From assembly GCA_913774625.1 (NCBI GenBank), contig CAJYHL010000023.1:1-64000 (forward strand): 64,000 nt of DNA, written 5' to 3'. Under the pieces are notes generated by a model. The model made no database searches and was not told where the DNA came from. It saw only the letters and a list, made by a program, of their open reading frames with translations. Position numbers and translations under genes: made by a program. Position 1 is the first letter of the stretch, and the number at the start of each line of letters is the position of its first letter. This stretch comes from an uncultured Acidovorax sp. Lineage in GTDB: Bacteria > Pseudomonadota > Gammaproteobacteria > Burkholderiales > Burkholderiaceae_C. Shown here piece after piece: positions 28,925-39,061 of the stretch.

Positions 28925-30964
28925 ATGAGTCAAACCCTCTCTGCATCCATGCTCCTGGCGGTGCCCTTGGCGCCGCTGGTGGGTTCCGCGCTCGCGGGTA
29001 TCTGGGGCACGGCCTTCGGCGGCAACAAGATCGGCCGCAGTGGCAGCCATTCGCTGACCATCCTGGGCGTGCTGATCGCCTTCGTGCTGTCCGCCATCAC
29101 GCTGAGTAGCGTGGTCTCCGACGGCGCCCGCTTCGACCAGACCATCTACACCTGGATGGTCGTGGGCGGCCTGAAGATGGAAATCGGCTTCCTGATCGAC
29201 AGCATCACCGCGATGATGATGTGCGTGGTGACCTTCGTGTCGCTGATGGTCCACATCTACACCATCGGCTACATGGAAGAGGACGACGGCTACAACCGTT
29301 TCTTCTCCTACATCTCGCTCTTCACCTTCTCCATGCTGATGCTGGTGATGAGCAACAACCTGCTGCAGCTGTTCTTCGGCTGGGAAGCGGTGGGCCTGGT
29401 GTCGTACCTGCTGATCGGCTTCTACTTCAAGAAGCCCACGGCCATCTTCGCCAACATGAAGGCCTTCCTGGTCAACCGCGTGGGCGACTTCGGCTTCATC
29501 CTGGGTATCGGCCTGATCGCCGCCTACACCGGCACGCTGAACTACGGCGAGATCTTCGCCAAGCTGCCCGAGATCCAGAACACGGCCCTGCCCGGCACCG
29601 GCTGGATGCTGGTCACCGTGACCGCCATCTGCCTGTTCGTGGGCGCCATGGGCAAGTCGGCGCAGTTCCCTCTGCACGCCTGGCTGCCCGATTCGATGGA
29701 AGGTCCGACCCCCATCTCGGCGCTGATCCACGCGGCCACCATGGTGACCGCCGGCATCTTCATGGTGTCGCGCATGTCGCCGCTCTATGAGCTCTCGGAC
29801 ACCGCGCTCAACTTCATCCTGGTGATCGGCTCCATCACGGCGCTGTTCATGGGCGTGCTGGGCATCATCCAGAACGACATCAAGCGCGTGATCGCGTATT
29901 CCACGCTGTCGCAGCTGGGCTACATGACCGTGGCGCTGGGCGCTTCGGCTTACTCGGTCGCGGTGTTCCACCTGATGACCCATGCCTTCTTCAAGGCCCT
30001 GCTGTTCCTCGGTGCCGGTTCCGTCATCATGGGCATGCACCACAACCAGGACATCCGCTGGATGGGCGGCGTGCGCAAGTACATGCCCATCACCTGGATC
30101 ACCTTCCTGCTGGGCAACCTGGCGCTGATCGGCACGCCGTTCTTCTCGGGCTTCTATTCCAAGGATGCGATCATCGAGGCGGTGCATGCCACCCATCTGC
30201 CGGCTTCGGGCTTCGCCTACTTCGCGGTGCTGGCCAGCGTGTTCATCACGGCCTTCTACTCCTTCCGCCTGTACTTCATCGTCTTCCACGGCAAGGAACG
30301 CTACGACCAGAATCCCGACGCGCACCACGACGACCACCATGCGCACGACGACCACCACGGCCATGGCCACGATGCCAAGCCGCACGAGTCTCCGCTGGTC
30401 GTGACGGGCCCGCTGGTGCTGCTGGCCATCCCCTCGGTCGTGATCGGCGCCCTGGCATTGATGCCTCTGCTGTTCGGCGACTTCTTCAAGGGCGTGATCC
30501 ACGTCGATGGCGCCAAGCACGGCGCGATGGCCGAACTGGCCGAGAACATCCACGGCTGGCTGCCCATGGCGCTGCACGGCTTCACCGGCACGCCGTTCTG
30601 GCTGGCCCTGGCCGGCGTGGTTTCGACCTATGTGCTCTACATGCTCAAGCCGGAATGGCCCGCTGCCGTCAAGGCCAGCATGCAGAAGATCGGCGTCTAC
30701 CAGGTGCTGGAAGCCAAGTACGGCGTGGACTGGGTGTACGAGAACGTCTTCGCGCGCGGTTCCCGCCTGATCGGCACCGGGCTCTGGAAGGCCGGCGACC
30801 AGGCCGTGATCGACGGTCTGGTGGTCAACGGTTCCTGGAAGCTGGTGGGCCGCATCGCCTCGGTGGTGCGCTGGTTCCAGTCGGGCTACATCTACCACTA
30901 TGCGCTGGTCATGATCCTGGGCGTGTTCGCGCTCATGACGTACTTCGTGTGGCTCAACAAGTAG
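28925..30964 (+). CDS. nuoL: NADH-quinone oxidoreductase subunit L
   Basis: NuoL is the distal antiporter-like proton-pumping subunit with the long lateral helix. The 679-residue protein contains the Mrp-type core, including GWEAVGLVSYLLIGF with the key glutamate, LIHAATMVTAGIFM, and the helix 7-8 lysine/histidine region. C-terminal hydrophobic segments fit the anchor of the lateral helix. A histidine/aspartate-rich loop of about 28 residues (about 460-487) is inserted between membrane segments. The protein is longer than E. coli NuoL (about 613), partly because of this loop. Confidence 0.96.
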   Translation: MSQTLSASMLLAVPLAPLVGSALAGIWGTAFGGNKIGRSGSHSLTILGVLIAFVLSAITLSSVVSDGARFDQTIYTWMVVGGLKMEIGFLIDSITAMMMCVVTFVSLMVHIYTIGYMEEDDGYNRFFSYISLFTFSMLMLVMSNNLLQLFFGWEAVGLVSYLLIGFYFKKPTAIFANMKAFLVNRVGDFGFILGIGLIAAYTGTLNYGEIFAKLPEIQNTALPGTGWMLVTVTAICLFVGAMGKSAQFPLHAWLPDSMEGPTPISALIHAATMVTAGIFMVSRMSPLYELSDTALNFILVIGSITALFMGVLGIIQNDIKRVIAYSTLSQLGYMTVALGASAYSVAVFHLMTHAFFKALLFLGAGSVIMGMHHNQDIRWMGGVRKYMPITWITFLLGNLALIGTPFFSGFYSKDAIIEAVHATHLPASGFAYFAVLASVFITAFYSFRLYFIVFHGKERYDQNPDAHHDDHHAHDDHHGHGHDAKPHESPLVVTGPLVLLAIPSVVIGALALMPLLFGDFFKGVIHVDGAKHGAMAELAENIHGWLPMALHGFTGTPFWLALAGVVSTYVLYMLKPEWPAAVKASMQKIGVYQVLEAKYGVDWVYENVFARGSRLIGTGLWKAGDQAVIDGLVVNGSWKLVGRIASVVRWFQSGYIYHYALVMILGVFALMTYFVWLNK

Positions 30965-30977
30965 GAGAAGAAGAAAA

Positions 30978-32453
30978 ATGGGTTGGTTGAGTCTTGCGAT
31001 CTGGACGCCTATCGCCTTCGGCGTCCTGCTGCTCGCCTTCGGGCGTGAAGAACAGGCCCGCGCCGTGCGCTGGCTGGCCCTGATCGGTTCGCTGGTCGGG
31101 CTGGCCGTGACGGTGCCTCTGTATACCGGTTTCGACAACAGCACGGCCGCCGCGCAGTTCGTCGAAAAGGCCATGTGGATCGAGCGCTTCAACGTGCTCT
31201 ACCACCTGGGCGTCGATGGCATCTCCTTCTGGTTCGTGCCGCTGACTGCCTTCATCACGGTGATCGTGGTGATCGCTTCCTGGGAATCGATCACCGAGCG
31301 CGTGAACCAGTACATGGGGGCGTTCCTGATCCTGTCGGGCCTGATGATCGGCGTGTTCAGCGCGCTCGACGGCATGCTGTTCTACGTCTTCTTCGAAGCC
31401 ACGCTGATCCCGATGTACCTCATCATCGGCATCTGGGGCGGCCCGAACAAGATCTATGCGGCGTTCAAGTTCTTCCTCTACACGCTGCTGGGCTCGCTGC
31501 TCATGCTGATCGCGCTGATCTACCTGTACAACCAGTCGGGTGGCAGCTTCGACATCGCCACCTGGCACCAGCTGCCGCTCTCGCGCACTGCGCAGACCCT
31601 GCTGTTCTTCGCCTTCTTCGCCGCCTTCGCCGTCAAGGTGCCGATGTGGCCCGTGCACACCTGGCTGCCCGACGTCCACGTCGAGGCCCCCACCGGCGGC
31701 TCCGCCGTGCTGGCCGCCATCATGCTGAAGCTGGGCGCCTATGGCTTCCTGCGCTTCTCGCTGCCCATCGCACCTGATGCTGCCCGCCAGTGGGCCTGGC
31801 TGATGATCGCGCTGTCGCTGATCGCCGTGATCTACGTGGGCCTGGTTGCCATGGTGCAGAAGGACATGAAGAAGCTGGTCGCCTATTCGTCGGTGGCCCA
31901 CATGGGCTTCGTCACGCTGGGCTTCTTCATCTTCAACCCGCTGGGCGTGTCCGGCGGCCTGGTGCAGATGATCGCCCACGGCTTCGTGTCGGGCGCCATG
32001 TTCCTGTCCATCGGCGTGCTGTACGACCGCGTTCATTCGCGTGAGATCTCCGCCTACGGCGGCGTGGTCAACACCATGCCCAAGTTCGCCGCTTTCGCGC
32101 TGCTGTTCGCCATGGCCAACTGCGGCCTGCCGGGCACCGCCGGTTTCGTGGGCGAATGGATGGTGATCCTGGGCGCCGTCAAGCACAGCTTCTGGATCGG
32201 CTTCGGCGCCGCCACCGCGCTGATCTTCGGCGCGGCCTACACGCTCTGGATGTACAAGCGGGTCTATCTGGGTCCCGTGGCCAACGACCACGTGCGCGAC
32301 CTGAAGGACATCGGCAGCCGCGAATTCCTGGTGATGGCCGTGCTGGCGATCGCCGTGCTGTACATGGGCGTCTATCCCCGGCCGTTCACCGATGTGATGG
32401 ACGTGTCCGTGGCGCAGCTGCTGCAGCACGTCGCCCAGTCCAAGCTCAACTGA
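30978..32453 (+). CDS. nuoM: NADH-quinone oxidoreductase subunit M
   Basis: NuoM is the middle antiporter-like proton pump. The 491-residue protein has about 14 hydrophobic segments. It includes FFEATLIPMYLIIGIWGG with the conserved glutamate, PVHTWLPDVHVEAPTGGS, and VAYSSVAHMGFV. Length is close to E. coli NuoM. It lies 13 bases after nuoL with an AGGAGAAG ribosome-binding site. Confidence 0.97.
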   Translation: MGWLSLAIWTPIAFGVLLLAFGREEQARAVRWLALIGSLVGLAVTVPLYTGFDNSTAAAQFVEKAMWIERFNVLYHLGVDGISFWFVPLTAFITVIVVIASWESITERVNQYMGAFLILSGLMIGVFSALDGMLFYVFFEATLIPMYLIIGIWGGPNKIYAAFKFFLYTLLGSLLMLIALIYLYNQSGGSFDIATWHQLPLSRTAQTLLFFAFFAAFAVKVPMWPVHTWLPDVHVEAPTGGSAVLAAIMLKLGAYGFLRFSLPIAPDAARQWAWLMIALSLIAVIYVGLVAMVQKDMKKLVAYSSVAHMGFVTLGFFIFNPLGVSGGLVQMIAHGFVSGAMFLSIGVLYDRVHSREISAYGGVVNTMPKFAAFALLFAMANCGLPGTAGFVGEWMVILGAVKHSFWIGFGAATALIFGAAYTLWMYKRVYLGPVANDHVRDLKDIGSREFLVMAVLAIAVLYMGVYPRPFTDVMDVSVAQLLQHVAQSKLN

Positions 32454-32485
32454 TTGATCCACCAGACTGAACCGAGAGAGACGAG

Positions 32486-33979
32486 ATGATTGACAACATC
32501 AGCTGGCTGGCGATCTACCCCGAGATCGTGCTTCTGGTCATGGCCTGCGTGATCGCGCTGGTGGACCTGGGTGTCTCCAGCGCCCGCCGCACCGGCACCT
32601 ATGTGCTGACCATGCTCACGCTCACCGTGGTGGCCGTGCTGCAGGGCATCTACGCCAGCGGCGGCAACACCTTCTACGGCTGGGGCAACATGGTGGTGAG
32701 CGATGCCATGGGCAACTGGCTCAAGTGCTTCGCCACCGTGGCCATGATGGTCACCCTGGTCTATGGCCGTCCCTATGCCGCGGACCGCGGCATGCTGCGC
32801 GGCGGCGAGCTGTTCACGCTGTCGATGTTCGCGCTGCTGGGCATCTTCATCATGATCTCGGGCAACAACTTCCTGGTGATCTACCTGGGCCTGGAACTGC
32901 TCACGCTCTCCAGCTACGCGCTGGTGGCCCTGCGCCGTGACCACACCACGTCCACCGAAGCCGCCATGAAGTACTTCGTGCTGGGCGCCATGGCCAGCGG
33001 CTTCCTGCTGTATGGCCTGTCCATGCTCTACGGCGCCACCGGCTCGCTGGACATCGGCCAAGTGTTCAAGGCCGTGAATTCCGGCCAGATCCGCCATCAG
33101 GTGCTGGTCTTCGGCCTGGTGTTCGTGGTGGCCGGCCTCGCCTTCAAGCTGGGCGTGGTCCCCTTCCACATGTGGATTCCCGACGTCTACCAGGGCGCTC
33201 CGACGGCCGTGACCCTGGTCATCGGCGGCGCGCCCAAGCTGGCGGCCTTCGCCATCTCGATCCGCCTGCTGGTGGACGGCCTGCTGCCCCTGGCGATCGA
33301 CTGGCAGCAGATGCTGGCTGTGCTGGCCATCGGCTCGCTGCTGGTTGGCAACCTGGCTGCCATCATGCAGACCAACCTGAAGCGCATGCTGGCCTATTCG
33401 ACCATCTCGCAGATGGGCTTCGTGCTGTTGGGCCTGATGTCCGGCGTGATCCAGGGCAACGTGGATGCCACCGCCGTCGAGAACGCCTACAGCTCCGCCA
33501 TGTTCTACGTGGTGACCTACGTTCTGACCACGCTGGCCGCGTTCGGCGTGATCCTGCTGCTGGCCCGCGAAGGCTTCGAGAGCGAAGAGGTCGCCGACCT
33601 GTCCGGCCTGAACCAGCGCAGCCCGCTCTACGCGGCCGTGATGTCCATCTGCCTGTTTTCCTTCGCCGGCCTGCCGCCGCTGGTGGGCTTCTACGCCAAG
33701 CTCTCCGTGCTGCAGGCTCTGGTCGCCTCGGGCCAGACCCTGCACTTGGTGCTGGCCGTGTTCGCCGTGATGATGTCGCTGATCGGCGCGTTCTACTACC
33801 TGCGCGTCGTGAAGGTCATGTATTTCGATGCCCCGCTCACGGCCACGCGCGTTTCCGCGCCCCTGGACGTGCGCGTGGTGCTGACCGTGAACGGTGCCCT
33901 GGTGCTGGTTTTGGGCCTGCTGCCGGGCGGCCTGATGGCCCTGTGCGCCGACGCCGTGGTGCGCGCGCTCGCCACCTGA
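32486..33979 (+). CDS. nuoN: NADH-quinone oxidoreductase subunit N
   Basis: NuoN is the proximal antiporter-like subunit and last gene of the complex I operon. The 497-residue protein shows about 14 membrane segments with [17 protein letters not shown] (conserved glutamate), [21 protein letters not shown] and [21 protein letters not shown] ribosome-binding site precedes the ATG. No clear terminator follows; DUF2818 and DUF1178 genes lie downstream on the same strand. Confidence 0.97.
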   Translation: MIDNISWLAIYPEIVLLVMACVIALVDLGVSSARRTGTYVLTMLTLTVVAVLQGIYASGGNTFYGWGNMVVSDAMGNWLKCFATVAMMVTLVYGRPYAADRGMLRGGELFTLSMFALLGIFIMISGNNFLVIYLGLELLTLSSYALVALRRDHTTSTEAAMKYFVLGAMASGFLLYGLSMLYGATGSLDIGQVFKAVNSGQIRHQVLVFGLVFVVAGLAFKLGVVPFHMWIPDVYQGAPTAVTLVIGGAPKLAAFAISIRLLVDGLLPLAIDWQQMLAVLAIGSLLVGNLAAIMQTNLKRMLAYSTISQMGFVLLGLMSGVIQGNVDATAVENAYSSAMFYVVTYVLTTLAAFGVILLLAREGFESEEVADLSGLNQRSPLYAAVMSICLFSFAGLPPLVGFYAKLSVLQALVASGQTLHLVLAVFAVMMSLIGAFYYLRVVKVMYFDAPLTATRVSAPLDVRVVLTVNGALVLVLGLLPGGLMALCADAVVRALAT

Positions 33980-34194
33980 ACGGCGGCAGCCGCTACGCCC
34001 CAAGCCGGTCAGCGGGCTGGCGGCAGCGATGCGATATGGGAGTGCGGAGCTTCGGTGTTCCGGCTCCCGTTGTCGTTTGAGGTGAAGGCTCTTGTCCTGC
34101 GAACCGCAGGCCTGGGCCGTCTTTCCACTTGTTGTTTCCCTGCCTGGACGGGCGCTTCCCCCGAAGCGCTGCAAAAGGCAAGACTCTGCGAACC

Positions 34195-34500
34195 ATGTCC
34201 CAAACAGGAGCCATCTGGCTGGTGATCGTGGCGGCCCTGCTGGCCGCCAATCTGCCTTTCATGAACCAGCGCTGGCTGGCCGTGGGGCCGGCCTCGTCCG
34301 GTGGCAAGCCGCTGGCGGGCCGCGTCCTGGAAATGGCCGTGCTGTACTTCCTCGTGGGCGGCTTCGCCCTGCTGCTGGAAAAGCGGGCCGGGCAGATCTC
34401 GCCCCAGGGCTGGGAGTTCTACGCGGTCACCGCCACCCTGTTCGTGACCTTCGCATTCCCGGGTTTCGTTTACCGTTATCTGCTGCGCCGCCGCGGCTGA
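34195..34500 (+). CDS. DUF2818 family membrane protein
   Basis: This 101-residue protein has three predicted membrane helices and matches the DUF2818 family, which is found almost only directly downstream of nuoN in beta-proteobacteria. The GFVYRYLLRR ending and the LPFMNQRW motif after helix 1 are typical. Function is unknown; its fixed position suggests a role in complex I assembly or stability. I start at ATG 34195 (MSQTGAIWL), giving family-normal length. The 215-base gap from nuoN shows no clear gene; it includes imperfect hairpins near 34010. Confidence 0.85.
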   Translation: MSQTGAIWLVIVAALLAANLPFMNQRWLAVGPASSGGKPLAGRVLEMAVLYFLVGGFALLLEKRAGQISPQGWEFYAVTATLFVTFAFPGFVYRYLLRRRG

Positions 34501-34627
34501 CGCGCCGGCCCGGCTAAGCTGACAAGGCCGGCGTCGCAGATGGCGCGCAGCTCCGGCCCTGAAGATTTTTCCCATTCATTCCGCAAGGCTCGAGGCACGC
34601 GGCCGACCCCATCGGCCTTGGCACACC

Positions 34628-35155
34628 ATGAAGGTTTTCGATCTTTTCTGCCCTCACGACCACGCTTTCGAGGGCTGGTTCGCGTCGGAGGACGACTACC
34701 GTAGCCAGCAGCAGCGCGGCCTGCTGCAATGTCCGCTGTGCGGCAGCGGCGATGTGCGCAAGGGCCTGAGCGCGCCGCGTCTGAACCTCGGCGCCCGGCC
34801 GCCCGCCGAGCCGGCCAGGGCCCCCGCAGAGCCGGCCGTGCCTGCCGCGCAGCTGCCGGCGGTCCCGGCCGAAGGGCGCGGGGGATCGCTGGCGCCCGAG
34901 CAGGCCCTGCAGCTGCAGCAGATGCAGCAGCAATTGCAGGCGGCCTGGCTGCGCATGTCGCGCGAGATCGTGGCGCGCACCGAAGACGTGGGGCCGCGCT
35001 TCGCCCGTGAGGCGCTGGACATGCACCATGGCGAGATCGCGGAGCGGCCCATCCGGGGGCAGGCCACGCACGAAGAGGCGCTGCAGCTGCTGGAGGAGGG
35101 CGTTGCCGTGCTGCCGCTGGCGCTGCCCGAGGCGGCCAAGGAAACCCTGCAGTAG
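34628..35155 (+). CDS. DUF1178 family protein
   Basis: This 175-residue protein has the DUF1178 layout. The N-terminal MKVFDLFCPHDHAFEGWFAS is followed by a likely zinc knuckle LLQCPLCGSGDV (C4 or CXXC plus an upstream C/H pair). A low-complexity Ala/Pro linker comes next, then the C-terminal block VGPRFAREALDMHHGEIAERPIRGQAT. The family is widespread in proteobacteria, often next to nuo genes, and its function is not known. It is the last gene of the plus-strand nuo region. Confidence 0.85.
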   Translation: MKVFDLFCPHDHAFEGWFASEDDYRSQQQRGLLQCPLCGSGDVRKGLSAPRLNLGARPPAEPARAPAEPAVPAAQLPAVPAEGRGGSLAPEQALQLQQMQQQLQAAWLRMSREIVARTEDVGPRFAREALDMHHGEIAERPIRGQATHEEALQLLEEGVAVLPLALPEAAKETLQ

Positions 35156-35192
35156 TCCTCCGTGCCGGTCCATGTCCTCGGCCCTGCGACTT

Positions 35193-37079
35193 TCAGTCCG
35201 CAGGCGCTGCGGCCCTCGATGCATCTCCGCCGAACTGCAAGGCCGCGAGCCGCGCATACAGGCCGCCCTGGCGCACCAGCTCCTCGTGCCGGCCTTCCTG
35301 GACGATGCGTCCCTTTTCCATCACGACGATGCGGTCCGCATTCAGCACGGTGGCCAGCCGATGGGCGATGACCAGCGTCGTGCGGCTGCCCTGCGGCCGG
35401 TGCATGGCGGCTTCCAGCGCTGCCTGCACCATGCGTTCGCTTTCCGCGTCCAGGGCGCTGGTGGCCTCGTCCAGCAGCAGCACCGGCGCATCCTTCAGCA
35501 GGGCGCGGGCGATGGCCATGCGCTGGCGCTGGCCGCCCGACAGGCGCACGCCGCGCTCGCCCAGGAAGGTGTCGTAGCCCTGGGGCAGCGCCTCGATGAA
35601 GTCGTGGGCGAAGGCGGCGCGGGCCGCAGCCTCCACTTCGGCATCGGTGGCCCCCGGGCGGCCATAGCGGATGTTGTCGCGCGCCGAGGCGGAAAAGATC
35701 ACCGCCTCCTGCGGCACGATGGCGATGCCCTGGCGCAGCCGCTCGACCGGCATGCTGCGTATGTCCTCGCCGCCCAGCAGGATGCGGCCGGCGTCGCCCG
35801 GGCTGCGGCCCGGGTCGTAGAAGCGCTGCAGCAGCTGGAAGACGGTGCTCTTGCCGGCTCCGCTGGCACCCACCAGCGCCACGGTCTCGCCGGGCTGAAG
35901 CGCCAGGCTGAAGGATTGCAGCGCAGGGGTTTCCGGGCGGGACGGGTAGGCGAAGCAGACCTGCTCGAAGGCCAGCGCCGCGCCGGGTGCGCGCGCAGCG
36001 CCCTCCGGCGCCGGTTCCGGAGCCTGCGCTGGCAGCACCGGTTCGGGCTCCCGTGCCTCTGGCGACGAATGGCTGCCCAGCAGTTCCATCAGCCGCTCGG
36101 TGGCGCCGGCCGCGCGCAGCAGATCGCCATAGACCTCGCCGAGCACGGCCACGGCGCCGGCCAGGAACATCACGTAGATGACGGTCTGGCCCAGCTGGCC
36201 GGCCGACAGCGTTCCGGCGATGACGGCCTGCGTGCCCTGGTAGAGGCCCCAGAGCAGCAGCGCGGCGTTGGTGATGATGATGAAGGCCACCAGCGCGGCG
36301 CGGGCGCGGCTGCGCCGCGCGGCCGTGCGGAAGGCCGCCTCGGTGGCCGCCGCGAAGCGCCGAGCCTCGCGCGCTTCCGCGGTGAAGCTCTGCACCACTG
36401 CGATGCCGTTCAGCACCTCGGCGGCGATGGCGCTGGCATCGGCCACGCGGTCCTGGCTGTCGCGCGAGAGGCGGCGCACGCGGCGCCCTATCCACAGCGT
36501 GGGCAGCACCACCACGCCCACGGCGACGAAGACCAGCACCATGACGTAGGGATGGGTCCACACCAGCATGGCCAGCGCGCCCAGTGCCAGCACGGCGTTG
36601 CGCATGCCCATCGACAGCGACGAGCCGACAACGGTCTGCACCAGCGTGGTGTCCACGGTCAGGCGCGACAGCACTTCGCCCGTCTGGGTGGTCTCGAAAA
36701 ATTCGGGATTCTGCCGCAGCACATGGGCATAGACCGCATTGCGCAGGTCGGCCGTCACGCGCTCGCCCAGCCAGCTCACCATGTAGAAGCGCGCCGAAGA
36801 GAACACGCCCAGCGCCATCGCCACGGCGAACAGCAGGCCGAAGTGCTCGCGCAGCGCCAGCACCTGGCCGCCCCGGTCCGGTGCCAGCAGGCCCTGGTCG
36901 ATCAACTGCCGCAGCGCCTGCGGAAAGGCCAGCGTGGCCAGCGCAGCCAGCACCAGGAAGACCAGCGCCAGTGCGATACGGCCCGCATAGGGGCGCAGAA
37001 AGGGCAGCAGGCCGGCCAGCGAGCGGGGTGCTCCCGGCTGGGGGTTGGACGGTGATGGCGGGGCGGACGGCGAGGGCAT
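35193..37079 (-). CDS. MsbA-like ABC exporter (fused permease and ATPase)
   Basis: This 628-residue half-transporter has a six-helix type IV exporter membrane domain (about residues 30-330) and a C-terminal nucleotide-binding domain. Walker A is GASGAGKS near residue 400, the signature is LSGGQRQRMAIARALL, and Walker B is LLLDEATSALDAESE. It should form a homodimer in the inner membrane exporting a lipid-like or hydrophobic compound; such proteins are annotated as MsbA/LmrA-like. It is probably not the essential MsbA, as no lipid A genes are nearby. A Pro/Ala/Glu-rich linker (about 345-370) separates the domains. Confidence 0.88.
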   Translation of the reverse strand: MPSPSAPPSPSNPQPGAPRSLAGLLPFLRPYAGRIALALVFLVLAALATLAFPQALRQLIDQGLLAPDRGGQVLALREHFGLLFAVAMALGVFSSARFYMVSWLGERVTADLRNAVYAHVLRQNPEFFETTQTGEVLSRLTVDTTLVQTVVGSSLSMGMRNAVLALGALAMLVWTHPYVMVLVFVAVGVVVLPTLWIGRRVRRLSRDSQDRVADASAIAAEVLNGIAVVQSFTAEAREARRFAAATEAAFRTAARRSRARAALVAFIIITNAALLLWGLYQGTQAVIAGTLSAGQLGQTVIYVMFLAGAVAVLGEVYGDLLRAAGATERLMELLGSHSSPEAREPEPVLPAQAPEPAPEGAARAPGAALAFEQVCFAYPSRPETPALQSFSLALQPGETVALVGASGAGKSTVFQLLQRFYDPGRSPGDAGRILLGGEDIRSMPVERLRQGIAIVPQEAVIFSASARDNIRYGRPGATDAEVEAAARAAFAHDFIEALPQGYDTFLGERGVRLSGGQRQRMAIARALLKDAPVLLLDEATSALDAESERMVQAALEAAMHRPQGSRTTLVIAHRLATVLNADRIVVMEKGRIVQEGRHEELVRQGGLYARLAALQFGGDASRAAAPAD

Positions 37080-37196
37080 GTGCCAGTGTAGGCCGAGGTC
37101 GGAGTGGGCGGCGGCGCCTGCCGAACCATCGCATGGGGCGGTCGGAAGAGGTGCGAAACGGCAGTGGCCTGCATCCGAGCCGCTCCGCGCGCCGGG

Positions 37197-37574
37197 TCAG
37201 GCCGATCCGAACTTCCGCTCGAAGGCTTCGGCGAACGCCGCGTTGCCGCTGAGCGAGAAGGTCAGCGAATGTCCCGCAGCGCCCCGGCCCGCGATGGGCG
37301 GCCACAGGCGCCGGGCGGCGGCGTCGTAGCGCAAGGCCTGCAGCGGACTGCCGTCGTCCGGCTCGTGCTGCAGGTCGCAATCCCAGGTGCCGCCGTCTTC
37401 CCATGGGCCTTGCTGGCCCGGGAATTCGGCGTGCGCCCAGGCCAGCACCGCTACCACCTCGGCCTCCCAGGCGGGCACTTGCGGCGTGTAGACATGGGCG
37501 ATCGCATCCCAGGTGGCGATGCCGTCGTCGTCCTCGCTGTAGTCGAATTCGAGATAGTGCAATGGGGCGGTCAT
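37197..37574 (-). CDS. Conserved hypothetical protein
   Basis: This 125-residue soluble, acidic protein has no signal peptide or membrane helix. It contains no catalytic motif that I recognise. It has aromatic- and acid-rich N-terminal strands (HYLEFDYSEDDDGIATWDAIA) and a C-terminal block resembling small proteins of unknown function found in Comamonadaceae and Burkholderiales. It is on the same strand as the downstream exporter, 117 bases before it. The reading frame, codon use and length support a real gene; function unknown. Confidence 0.65.
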   Translation of the reverse strand: MTAPLHYLEFDYSEDDDGIATWDAIAHVYTPQVPAWEAEVVAVLAWAHAEFPGQQGPWEDGGTWDCDLQHEPDDGSPLQALRYDAAARRLWPPIAGRGAAGHSLTFSLSGNAAFAEAFERKFGSA

Positions 37575-37828
37575 GGCGTGAAGCGGCGCGGCGTGGCGCG
37601 CGAGGCGGGTGTGGACGGCCTGCCATTGTCCGCGCCAGGCGCCTCTCGTGCGGTCACCGCGATTGCACCATGTTTGTGCAAAAGCCCCCGACGGTAGCCG
37701 CTGAAAGAGTGTCTCGCCTCTTTGTGGTGCAAATTCCCGCGCTGGAATAGTGCTTTGCGACTTCTGGCTGTCATGGCCCCGACCCAGAGTGCGCCTTCAT
37801 TTCCATCGACCCGAGAAAGGTGCCTGCC

Positions 37829-38998
37829 ATGCGTTTTCCCGTGACCAAGACTTCCACGGCCCTGGCCGCCCTGGCCGCAGCCACCGCCCTGCTGGCGGGC
37901 TGCGGCGGCAACGACGCTCCTACGCTGGACGGCCGCAAGGCCCTGGTGATCGGCCACCGGGGCGCTGCGGGCTATCTGCCCGACCACACGCTGGAGGGCT
38001 ACCGCCGCGGCATCGAACTGGGGGCGGACTTCATCGAACCCGACCTGGTCGCCACCAAGGACGGCGTGCTCATCGCCCGCCACGAGCCCAACATCACCGG
38101 CACCACCGACGTGGCCCTGCGTCCCGAATTCGCCAGCCGCAAGACCAGCAAGGTGGTCGATGGCGTGACGGAGGAGGGCTGGTTCGCCTCCGACTTCACG
38201 CTGGCCGAGATCAAGACCCTGCGCGCCGTGCAGCCGCTGGCCGAGCGCGACCAGTCCTTCAACGGCCGCTTCCAGATCCCCACCCTGGCCGAGGTGCTGG
38301 ACCTGGCCCGCAGCGAAGGCCAGCGCCGGGGCCGCACGGTGGGCGTCTATGCGGAAACCAAGCACCCCACCTACCACGCCCGCCTGGGCCTGCCGCTGGA
38401 AGACCGCCTGCTGGCCACGTTGGCGCAGTACGGCTACACGGCCAAGGATTCGCCGGTGATCCTGCAGTCCTTCGAGGTCGCCAATCTCAAGTACCTGCGC
38501 AGCAGGACGCAGCTGCGGCTGGTGCAGCTGGTCGATGCCAACGACGTCAATGCCGACGGCAGCATCGACCTGACCGCGCCCTACGACAAGCCCTACGACT
38601 TCGCCGTCGCGGGCGACAGCCGCACCTTCGCCAGCCTGCTCACGCCTGCGGGCCTGAAGGAAGTGAAGACCTATGCCGACGGCATCGGGCCCTGGAAGCC
38701 GTATCTGATCCCCACCCGCCTGGTGGACGACAACCGCGACGGCAAGCCCGACGACTTGAACGGCGACGGCCGCATCGACGAGCGCGACCGCGTGCTGATG
38801 GCGCCCACGCAGGTGGTGGCCAACGCCCATGACGCCGGCCTGTTCGTCCACCCCTACACCTTCCGCAGCGAGGCCCGGCGGCTGGCTTCGGACTACCGGG
38901 GCGACCCCAAGGCCGAATACCGCCGCTTCTTCGCGCTGGGCGTGGACGGGGTGTTCTCGGACTTCCCCGATCAGGCAAAGGCCGCCCGCGACGACTGA
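37829..38998 (+). CDS. Glycerophosphodiester phosphodiesterase, lipoprotein
   Basis: This enzyme of the GDPD TIM-barrel family hydrolyses glycerophosphodiesters to glycerol 3-phosphate and an alcohol, here probably in the periplasm. The 389-residue protein has a lipoprotein signal (LLAGC near residue 27). The catalytic [16 protein letters not shown] motif contains the paired histidine/arginine, and [12 protein letters not shown] supplies the metal ligands. Two acidic loops, 239-247 (DVNADGSID) and 309-320 ([12 protein letters not shown]), look like EF-hand calcium loops inserted in the barrel. I choose ATG 37829, eight bases after GAGAAAGG, over a GTG at 37820. It is convergent with mutL. Confidence 0.92.
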   Translation: MRFPVTKTSTALAALAAATALLAGCGGNDAPTLDGRKALVIGHRGAAGYLPDHTLEGYRRGIELGADFIEPDLVATKDGVLIARHEPNITGTTDVALRPEFASRKTSKVVDGVTEEGWFASDFTLAEIKTLRAVQPLAERDQSFNGRFQIPTLAEVLDLARSEGQRRGRTVGVYAETKHPTYHARLGLPLEDRLLATLAQYGYTAKDSPVILQSFEVANLKYLRSRTQLRLVQLVDANDVNADGSIDLTAPYDKPYDFAVAGDSRTFASLLTPAGLKEVKTYADGIGPWKPYLIPTRLVDDNRDGKPDDLNGDGRIDERDRVLMAPTQVVANAHDAGLFVHPYTFRSEARRLASDYRGDPKAEYRRFFALGVDGVFSDFPDQAKAARDD

Positions 38999-39007
38999 GG
39001 AGCGCAG

Positions 39008-39051
39008 GGCCCGCCCTGGCGGGCCGGCAGGCCGGCTGAGGCTGGCCTGCC
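39008..39051. terminator. Tandem hairpins between convergent gdpD-like gene and mutL
   Basis: GGCCCGCC-CT-GGCGGGCC (39008-39025) is followed directly by an 11-bp stem (39026-39036 with 39041-39051). There is no T-run on either strand. The position between two convergent genes suggests a bidirectional transcription barrier or mRNA 3'-end stabiliser. Confidence 0.45.
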
Positions 39052-39061
39052 TATCCGCCGC

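Noticed and set aside
22446-31192. Several minus-strand open frames of 500-750 codons opposite nuoE-nuoL
   Set aside because: They mirror conserved complex I genes and have reverse-frame composition without recognisable domains.
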